Positions 1 through 5,225 of a stretch of 8,453 nt of DNA are shown here, one piece after another. The translations under genes were made by a program, and so were the position numbers. Below the pieces are notes generated by a model that had not been told where the DNA came from, did no database searches, and saw only the letters and a list, made by a program, of their open reading frames with translations. Location: NCBI GenBank assembly GCA_030632465.1, contig DAOVUR010000069.1, forward strand, positions 1 to 8,453. The letters run 5' to 3'. The stretch is from a bacterium (GTDB lineage Bacteria; Verrucomicrobiota; Kiritimatiellia; UBA8416; CAMZLY01). Every line of letters starts with the position of its first letter. The stretch's first letter is position 1.

Positions 1-29
1 AAGCTGCGGGGTATTAACCCCTCGGCTTC
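1..29 (+). repeat. 29-base palindromic intergenic repeat, copy 1
   Basis: These bases match 3981-4009 at 27 of 29 positions with no gap, in the same orientation. The unit is an imperfect palindrome: AAGCTG at 1-6 pairs with CGGCTT at 23-28 (one G-T wobble), and GGGG at 8-11 pairs with CCCC at 18-21 around a TATTAA loop. It sits at the window edge, so any sequence to its left, such as the GCAGC that precedes copy 2, cannot be seen. It lies downstream of the minus-strand transglutaminase-like gene, but no T-run follows on that strand, so it is not a convincing intrinsic terminator. The rest of 30-241 is AT-rich and shows no gene. Confidence 0.7.
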
Positions 30-241
30 GCATAAATAAATGTGGGAGCTCACTTTCCTGGAAATAAATGTTATAAAACCTTATATTATATCGTGTTTGA
101 AAAGATGAAAGTCTAGACTATGGGATGACTGTGAATTCAATCTTAGTATTCTCATTTATTACCGAACCACTATACGATGGTATATAAACCCATTCATCTT
201 TAATCTTCTTTAACTACAAACCATATACCGAGGACTGTAGA

Positions 242-2497
242 CTATTTATTTTCCTTGATAAAAGTATCAATCTCAATATATGTCTTAACATCCTTAGTCA
301 CATCTATCCTAACAGTATATCCATCATCAACACCTCGATTCGGTATGACCTTAACTCCTAGCCCGTTAGAAGCTGACTTACTCTTAGCCAACCCTTTCAC
401 ATATTTAGTAATATCCAATGCATAATACTTTGCTTCTGATGGTTTAGGCTGCTTAGCTACAACAACAGAGCTTATCAATTTACCCAACATATTATCATCA
501 ATTGTCATACCTTCTTTTAATGGAACATTCAGTGGATAGACACCAACTTTTACATTAGCTTTTCTATGTGAATTAACAACAGGTATATACAACCTCGCAG
601 CAGAAACTTGATCAACAGCAGGAAGATTCTCCAAAGATGCATCCACTAACATAACCCACCAAGCATCACCTTTAGGAACAGTTTTAATAAAATTATTTTC
701 ATAAACAGCACCTTTATCATCAACCACCCGCACAAACTTCGCGGCATATTCATTAGTCGTTGTTGGTTTAGGTATCTCTTTAGGTGGCAACTTAGTTCCA
801 ATTAAAAATGGATATGGAAGAGTTTTTAGCTCCTCTCCAGCACCAATTTTTGCTTCAACAGCATTTTCTGGCAATGCCATCGGCTTCTGATTTTTCCCCA
901 ACACCTCACGTCGTAAAAAAAGCATTCGTGGATAGACCGGATACTTATCAGACTTAGTAGCTATATCAATTTCAAATGTGGCCGGTAAATCTTTTGCCTT
1001 AAATATCTTTTGAACTACAGTAGGCGTATCTGTCCATGAAGCTTTATGAGCTTTTGCGATTTCATACCCTTTTTCGGCAAACTGTTCAAGCGACCAGCGA
1101 CGCTCACCACGACTATATGCATAAGTGATACATAGTTTATCAGAACCAAGCTCCTTTGCATCTGCAGCAGTCACAGTAATAAGATTCTTGCCAGGCGACA
1201 AATAAGGTAATGCTCCACGATTATGCTGTACAATAGCCTCTACCACTAATGACTTAACAGGCGCTTCTATATCCAGTCTTAACAGAGCACTATATGTTCC
1301 TTTTATTTTGTCTATATTTGCTAAATCAACTTTATTAAAGCTTTCCCCTGAATCAAATGAGACCGACACTCCTGCTACATCTTCGGACACCACCTTAGCA
1401 CTCACAAAAACATACGGAAGCTGTAGGGGTACAGTAATACTCCCTGGTTTCGATGCATCAACACGCACAATCGCACCATTCTTTACCGTGACATTATCTT
1501 TCGTAACTCCCTTAAGGCAATCTTTATTAGATAAATCAGGCGCAAACCTTAGAATACCATTAGCATACGAGCGCGTACCCCCATTAGCATAAACACCAAT
1601 ATACGGCTCAAAAACCGGACCACTAACAGGGCAGTTCCTAAACTCTTTATTTCCACACGTATGTCTCGGCGCAGATTTTTTACCCTGCCAGTACCACTGA
1701 TCAGGAATAGCCTTCCAGAGTAATTCTAAGCTCCATCCAACACCCAAGTTAACATCAGTAGTATAGTTTCCTTCATCATGCTTAATACCCATCCATTTTG
1801 CAGGCGACCCTACAACGTTTCCTTTCTTGCAGCCAGAAATAGCACCTTTCACGGTATCACCACAGTTCAGCAACACTTGATGTTCAATATTTGCCTTACC
1901 ATTAACAACCTTAAAGCCACTATCCTTGAAATAGTATACATTCCGCATCTTATCCAAAACTAAACCTTTAGTGACAAGTTCAGGATTAGCAGCAATATCA
2001 GCCTGACTAGCCACCGTTCTCCCGTTAGGTGCATTAGGATCATCTCGCCATGTGAAAAACTTCATAAAAGTATCAAAATAATGCCACGTACCATCATACT
2101 TAACCTCAACAGTAGTATGCCCAGGCCAGCTAACAAAACGATGTTCAAATCCCGCAGTTACCCAGAGTCCAGATAGTGCCGCATGCTGACCACCACATAA
2201 TGCCCACCCATAAACATTAAGATATTTCATTACGGATATCCCGCCAGCTTCCCTTGGATAACCACGATGATACCACCCTATCTTAGCAAGATTATAGATG
2301 GCAATTGCCTTATCGTCGTTCGTCTTACAATCTTTAGTGATACTCTCAATAAGTGCTTCTCGGCTAGAAAAATCAGGCGCCTTATCAGTAGTAACCTTAA
2401 TCTGATGAACCAGATTATCGTCAGCAGAAACATTACCAACATTCAACCCAAAAAGAACAACCATAGAAAAAAACAACATTTTTTTTATAACCAACAT
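242..2497 (-). CDS. Secreted transglutaminase-like multidomain protein
   Basis: The protein has 751 residues. Residues 1-25 are a signal peptide (KK, a hydrophobic run, then VSA before DD), so it is exported. A transglutaminase-like core covers roughly residues 55-150. The expected Cys-His-Asp triad fits C101 (GWALCGGQHA), H127 (PGHTTVEV) and D142 (WHYFDTF), with the usual W-x-x-x-D spacing. This is a papain-like fold found in bacterial proteases, peptide cyclases and crosslinkers, so the actual reaction is unknown. Residues ~150-330 carry several cysteines (212, 223, 281, 289, 327), perhaps disulphides. Residues ~330-445 look beta-rich and Ig-like. Residues ~585-750 resemble a DNRLRE-type beta-sandwich (ALDITKYV, then GLGVKVIPNRGVDDG). 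No membrane anchor or sorting signal is visible at the C-terminus. The start is supported by AGAGGA seven bases upstream. It stands alone, with 418 bases before the next gene. Confidence 0.85.
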   Translation of the reverse strand: MLVIKKMLFFSMVVLFGLNVGNVSADDNLVHQIKVTTDKAPDFSSREALIESITKDCKTNDDKAIAIYNLAKIGWYHRGYPREAGGISVMKYLNVYGWALCGGQHAALSGLWVTAGFEHRFVSWPGHTTVEVKYDGTWHYFDTFMKFFTWRDDPNAPNGRTVASQADIAANPELVTKGLVLDKMRNVYYFKDSGFKVVNGKANIEHQVLLNCGDTVKGAISGCKKGNVVGSPAKWMGIKHDEGNYTTDVNLGVGWSLELLWKAIPDQWYWQGKKSAPRHTCGNKEFRNCPVSGPVFEPYIGVYANGGTRSYANGILRFAPDLSNKDCLKGVTKDNVTVKNGAIVRVDASKPGSITVPLQLPYVFVSAKVVSEDVAGVSVSFDSGESFNKVDLANIDKIKGTYSALLRLDIEAPVKSLVVEAIVQHNRGALPYLSPGKNLITVTAADAKELGSDKLCITYAYSRGERRWSLEQFAEKGYEIAKAHKASWTDTPTVVQKIFKAKDLPATFEIDIATKSDKYPVYPRMLFLRREVLGKNQKPMALPENAVEAKIGAGEELKTLPYPFLIGTKLPPKEIPKPTTTNEYAAKFVRVVDDKGAVYENNFIKTVPKGDAWWVMLVDASLENLPAVDQVSAARLYIPVVNSHRKANVKVGVYPLNVPLKEGMTIDDNMLGKLISSVVVAKQPKPSEAKYYALDITKYVKGLAKSKSASNGLGVKVIPNRGVDDGYTVRIDVTKDVKTYIEIDTFIKENK

Positions 2498-2503
2498 TAA
2501 ATA

Positions 2504-2509
2504 TCCTCT
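2504..2509 (-). promoter_or_regulatory. Ribosome binding site of the transglutaminase-like gene
   Basis: On the minus strand this reads AGAGGA and ends six bases before the ATG at 2495-2497. It fixes the start at the first Met, which gives a complete signal peptide, rather than at Met7. Confidence 0.6.
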
Positions 2510-2545
2510 ATCATTTTTACTAAACCGAAAACAGAATAAAAATAA

Positions 2546-2574
2546 ATACTACACCAACACTCTTCACACTACAA
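2546..2574 (-). promoter_or_regulatory. Candidate sigma-70-like promoter for the transglutaminase-like gene
   Basis: On the minus strand TTGTAG (2569-2574) and TAGTAT (2546-2551) are separated by exactly 17 bases and lie about 50 bases upstream of the start codon. The match to the -35 and -10 consensus is moderate, and AT-rich DNA gives such matches by chance, so this is only a candidate. Confidence 0.3.
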
Positions 2575-2915
2575 GAATCTACTCAACAATCTACCTTTGA
2601 CTCTACACAGCGACATTGATCAGCAGTACGGCTTGTACGTATCAGTGCGATAGGCGAAGCATTGCCGGCCATGCGCTCCATATGAGCATAAGATGGATAA
2701 AAAATGAATAAAAACTGAATGTAAATATCCATCACGGCTTGGGTATATGTGGCAGTGCCAATTCTACGAAAGAAAATCCACCACCGCCACGGCTTTATAT
2801 AAACTTACACAGAATGCCACTAAATGGAGGGACAGCCGTCACATGAACGCCCGTCGCCGGAACCGTACCCTGCGACCACACCTATAAATATCTTGTATAG
2901 TTCAAATTCGCCTCA

Positions 2916-3713
2916 TCACTGATTCATAAGTTTCAACATTGACTGCGCAAAACTCTTTCCCATAGCTACTTGTCCATCAATTGTGAAATGTAAATTATCG
3001 CCACCAAGTTCAAACCCATCACAATCAACCCATGCATAATTCTTCACGCTAATAGTTTCCTGCGCAGTTCTAACCTGAGTTTGATATGGCCAATTTGGCG
3101 GATTAACTCGACCACATACAAACGGCATATCTGGCACATCCCACGCCTTACGATACCCAGCAATCAACTTTTCTAAGCGTCCCTTATAATCATCTATCGT
3201 CTTAGCATGATAGCGGGAGTCAGCCTCACCTTGCATCCATACCATTCCAACAATCTCAATATTTGGGTTTTTCAGTTTTACAGCTTTTACATAATCAAGT
3301 AACCGCTTATAAAGAACCCCTACGCCCTTTTCTTTATTATATAGATCAGGATCAGGATTCCAGTGCTGCTTAATACTGGTTCCACCGTTAGCTAATTTAA
3401 TTATCCCTATTTTACCACCCACAGCATTAGCCATGGCTGTGCCAAAACCAAGTTCGGGTCCAATACGATTTTTAAAGGCCAGCGGCTTGAACTCTGCATT
3501 CCAGAACTCAACAAACAAAATATCACTATTTACTTTCTGGAGTTCCGCTGACAATTTTTCTTTATTGGTACTTGCTTGTACCCCCGCCATATTACTCTGT
3601 CCAGCAAGAATAAATACCGGCAGTGGTTTTCCAGTAGCAACTTCACTACCTACATCCCCTAGCGCAACAGAACTACAAATCATCACCATCACCAAAATAA
3701 GAATTTTTCTCAT
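2916..3713 (-). CDS. Secreted SASA-family (CE6-like) carbohydrate esterase
   Basis: The protein has 265 residues and a signal peptide of about 19 residues (MRK, a hydrophobic run, ALG before D). It belongs to the SGNH-type SASA/DUF303 esterases, which remove acetyl groups from sialic acid or plant polysaccharides such as acetylated xylan. Visible blocks are PVFILAGQSNMAG (32-44) with the nucleophile Ser40, LANGGTS (107-113) with the oxyanion-hole glycine, WMQGEAD (159-165), and DNLHF (239-243) with the catalytic Asp239 and His242. All SGNH residues are therefore present and the length is normal for a single-domain member, so it is probably active outside the cytoplasm. Which acetylated sugar it acts on cannot be read from sequence; the neighbouring glycosidases lie in a different, more distant operon. 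The start is backed by AAGGAAG eight bases upstream. It is probably transcribed alone. Confidence 0.88.
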   Translation of the reverse strand: MRKILILVMVMICSSVALGDVGSEVATGKPLPVFILAGQSNMAGVQASTNKEKLSAELQKVNSDILFVEFWNAEFKPLAFKNRIGPELGFGTAMANAVGGKIGIIKLANGGTSIKQHWNPDPDLYNKEKGVGVLYKRLLDYVKAVKLKNPNIEIVGMVWMQGEADSRYHAKTIDDYKGRLEKLIAGYRKAWDVPDMPFVCGRVNPPNWPYQTQVRTAQETISVKNYAWVDCDGFELGGDNLHFTIDGQVAMGKSFAQSMLKLMNQ

Positions 3714-3721
3714 AACACAAA

Positions 3722-3728
3722 CTTCCTT
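3722..3728 (-). promoter_or_regulatory. Ribosome binding site of the SASA esterase gene
   Basis: AAGGAAG on the minus strand lies eight bases before the ATG at 3711-3713. This is a strong purine-rich match that fixes the start at the beginning of the signal peptide. Confidence 0.6.
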
Positions 3729-3738
3729 TGTACTAACA

Positions 3739-3812
3739 AGTTATCAGTCAGTTTTTTTTGATTTTTATAAAAATCTTTTTTCCTGACAACTGACCCCTGA
3801 TAACTGACAACT
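3739..3812. repeat. Short TGA(C/T)AACT-type repeats with inverted copies
   Basis: CTGACAACTGA (3783-3793) and CTGATAACTGACAACT (3797-3812) are overlapping variants of one short unit. AGTTATCAG at 3739-3747 is the exact inverse of CTGATAACT at 3797-3805. Between the arms lies a perfect 16-base palindrome, GATTTTTATAAAAATC (3760-3775), with T-runs on both sides. The palindrome followed by six Ts has the shape of a terminator on the plus strand, but the stem is pure A-T apart from its closing pair and would be weak. It lies between divergent genes and directly upstream of the other repeats. Confidence 0.5.
3761..3789 (-). promoter_or_regulatory. Candidate promoter of the SASA esterase gene
   Basis: On the minus strand TTGTCA (3784-3789, one base off the -35 consensus) is followed after 16 bases by TAAAAA (3762-3767), about 50 bases upstream of the start. 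The -35 box would be supplied by the short repeat at 3783-3812, and the -10 box lies inside the 16-base palindrome 3760-3775. The DNA is very AT-rich, so support is weak. Confidence 0.25.
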
Positions 3813-3851
3813 AATATTGTTCTATAATACTATTAAACACAATGATGCTCC

Positions 3852-3867
3852 TCGGGGCGAGCCCCGA
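3852..3867. repeat. GC-rich perfect hairpin
   Basis: TCGGGGC (3852-3858) and GCCCCGA (3861-3867) are perfect inverse copies with only GA between them, so it folds either as a cruciform or as a six-pair stem with a CGAG tetraloop. It stands out sharply from the AT-rich sequence just before it. No T-run follows, so it is not read as a terminator. It opens the cluster of structured repeats that ends at 4009. Confidence 0.6.
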
Positions 3868-3881
3868 AGGTATCTATTTAC

Positions 3882-3966
3882 TGTAGGGCTGGAACGGTTG
3901 AGCTTGCGAAACCTTCCCGCTGGACCTGGCTGGAAGGCATCGTACCTCAGCCGTTCCAGCCCTACA
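3882..3966. repeat. REP/BIME-like inverted hairpin pair with GTAG feet
   Basis: The outer arms 3882-3902 and 3946-3966 are inverse copies over 21 bases with one G-T wobble. Each arm begins, on its own strand, with TGTAG followed by GGCTGGAACGG. Each half can also fold alone. In the left hairpin GGAA (3891-3894) and GGTT (3896-3899), separated by a bulged C, pair with AACCTTCC (3910-3917). In the right hairpin GGCTGGAA (3928-3935) and GGC (3936-3938) pair with GCC (3950-3952) and TTCCAGCC (3954-3961), with the equivalent bulged base at 3953. Two inverted imperfect hairpins with a GTAG foot and a bulge is the layout known from REP doublets mobilised by RAYT transposases. No such transposase gene is in the window, so the assignment is inference from structure. 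Confidence 0.6.
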
Positions 3967-3980
3967 ATTCATGACGCAGC

Positions 3981-4009
3981 AAGCTGCGGGGTATTAAACC
4001 CTCAGCTTC
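3981..4009 (+). repeat. 29-base palindromic intergenic repeat, copy 2
   Basis: Same unit and orientation as 1-29, with two differences. Here AAGCTG (3981-3986) pairs perfectly with CAGCTT (4003-4008), while the inner GGGG pairs with only three Cs. The preceding GCAGC (3976-3980) can pair instead with GCTGC (3983-3987), giving an alternative stem. The LacI-like reading frame becomes recognisable only just after this repeat, from about 4018. Confidence 0.7.
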
Positions 4010-4017
4010 CCAATAAA

Positions 4018-4881
4018 GCTGTTCATGGTGGTGTTATTGGGTTGGTCTGGAATGTTATGCCAACGGCGGCAGGGCTTGTTTATATGGAACGGCAGTTGGC
4101 GGAGGCTGGGCATGTTCTGATGCTTGGTGCTAGCGGTGTTAATGGTAAGAATGAGGATAAAACTATTAGGCGATTGGCAGCTAACGGGATGGCAGGATTA
4201 ATTATTACGCCAGCTCGTGAGGGTGTGGAGTCTTCCGCGCTTGAGTTGTGGGTTAAAAATGGCGATTCCGTTGTTTTTCATGGTCATCCTGGACGCTGGA
4301 TACTTCCTGAAAAAATAGTGTAAAGTTGCAATATAATAGATGCAGATAATACTGACGGTATGCGGCAACTCTTTGCGCATGTAGCTAAAAAAGGTCATCG
4401 CTCAGCAGCTTTTATAAGTATAGAATTATTTGCCGGTTCAGAGCGCTTTATAGCTTTTGAAACTTTAGCGCCGGAATTTGGAATAGAAATCAGAGACTCT
4501 TGGAATGTGGAATATGCCGAATCTACAGTAGATGCATGTAGTGTTGTTTTGGCGCAATTTAAAGAGTTAGGAGGGTTTCCGTCAGTGCTTGTGTGCAGTC
4601 ATCACCATATGGCATTAGCTATGATGGATGCAATCAAAGAGGCTGGTTTACAATGTCCTGATGATATCTCGGTGGTTGCATTTAGTCATGCTGAATTTGA
4701 TGAAATTTATTACGACGGTCTTACACACATGAGTTGGTCTGGACAGGAGGAGTCAAGAGAGATGTTACGACTATTAACAAAACAATTTTCAGGTATAGAT
4801 AAAGATCCGAAATATGTGCGGATTCCAATGAATCTTACTGACGGAAAAACCGTAAAAGATTTAATAGCGAATAGTGAATAA
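4018..4881 (+). pseudogene. LacI-family regulator, headless and interrupted by an in-frame TAA
   Basis: One reading frame encodes a periplasmic-binding-protein-like sensor domain of LacI-type repressors: IGLVWNVMPTAAG at the start, GMAGLIITP (residues ~58-66 from 4018), then after the break DNTDGMRQLF, KKGHRSAAFI, PSVLVCSHHHMALAMMDAI and the family hallmark PDDISVVAF, ending in SE-stop. A TAA at 4321-4323 splits it, and the same frame resumes directly with no shift, so this is a nonsense change, not two genes. The N-terminal DNA-binding domain (about 60 residues) is missing; its place is taken by repeats. The downstream ATG at 4360 has no clear Shine-Dalgarno. Without a head the product could not bind an operator. 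It probably once controlled neighbouring sugar-use genes, perhaps the remnant that follows on the same strand. Confidence 0.8.
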
Positions 4882-4892
4882 TTAATAGCTAA

Positions 4893-5225
4893 AGGATTTT
4901 TCTTAATAAAGCAAGAAGCAGAGATTATCAGGAAAGAAGAAAAGTTTCTTATGTTCACGGCATATCACGTGCTATTTTTGCATATATTGCGATGTATGAT
5001 TTAACTGTCGATAAAGTTTGGCTTGATAAAGCAAATAAACAGTTTGAAACATTCATGATGCCCGTATGGGAAAGACTAGGGCCGCATCTACACGCAGCAA
5101 ACCAGACGCTATCTCAAAGCTACGCAAAAGGTGATATTGGCTACTGCTATAGTATTCAAACTCTTTACGAACTGCATCATGTTGGTGGGAACACCAATGT
5201 ACTTGTGTTACTAAAAGCTGGTTGT
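4893..5225 (+). pseudogene. Fragment of a possible alpha/alpha-toroid enzyme, both ends lost
   Basis: From 4893 one frame reads with protein-like, helix-rich character: YVHGISRAIFAYIAMYDLT, then KVWLDKANKQFE, YAKGDIGYCYSIQTLYELHH, VLVLLKAGC. The helix-loop pattern with a YDLT-x-DKVWLDKA type linker is what helical-barrel glycosidases and polysaccharide lyases show, but I do not recognise the family. There is no start context: the frame opens just after a stop at 4890-4892, and the first Met (4992) falls inside the helical pattern. Past about 5225 the frame stays open only because it lies antisense to the GH127 gene. It follows the LacI remnant by 11 bases on the same strand, so it may be the former target gene of that regulator. 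It overlaps the last codons of the opposite-strand GH127 gene. Confidence 0.5.

Larger units (their letters stand above)
2498..2915. other. 418-base intergenic region with possible gene or repeat remnant
   Basis: No convincing gene lies here. The part nearest the transglutaminase-like gene is AT-rich and holds its ribosome binding site and candidate promoter. The middle has a near-palindrome, GCATTGCCGGCCATGC (2659-2674, one mismatched pair). The GC-richer part, about 2780-2880, reads on the minus strand as an open stretch of 28 codons before a stop (2795-2878), with a Pro/Val-rich core GTVPATGVHVTAVPPF and no Shine-Dalgarno. The sharp change in composition suggests a relic or another dispersed repeat, not a functional gene. 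No T-tailed terminator hairpin was seen downstream of the esterase gene. Confidence 0.45.

Noticed and set aside
110..119. AGTCTAGACT palindrome
   Set aside because: A single ten-base palindrome with no partner or context is expected by chance.
1308..1963. Plus-strand open frames inside the transglutaminase-like gene
   Set aside because: They are low-complexity antisense readings of a strong gene, with no ribosome binding sites.
2628..2795. Three ACGGCTT motifs as an operator array
   Set aside because: The spacing is irregular (106 and 55 bases), the flanks do not match, and seven bases recur easily by chance.
3882..3966. Integron attC site
   Set aside because: One GTTRRRY-like heptamer (3897-3903) is present, but the partner RYYYAAC is missing, and the nearly perfect 21-base arms with GTAG feet do not fit attC.
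3817..4017. The open frame leading into the LacI remnant as a true N-terminal extension
   Set aside because: These codons lie wholly in the hairpin and palindromic repeats, show no helix-turn-helix, and have no Shine-Dalgarno. The family similarity starts only at about 4018.
4321..4323. In-frame stop as a recoded codon
   Set aside because: It is TAA, which is not used for selenocysteine or pyrrolysine, and the gene has also lost its 5' part, so decay is the simpler explanation.
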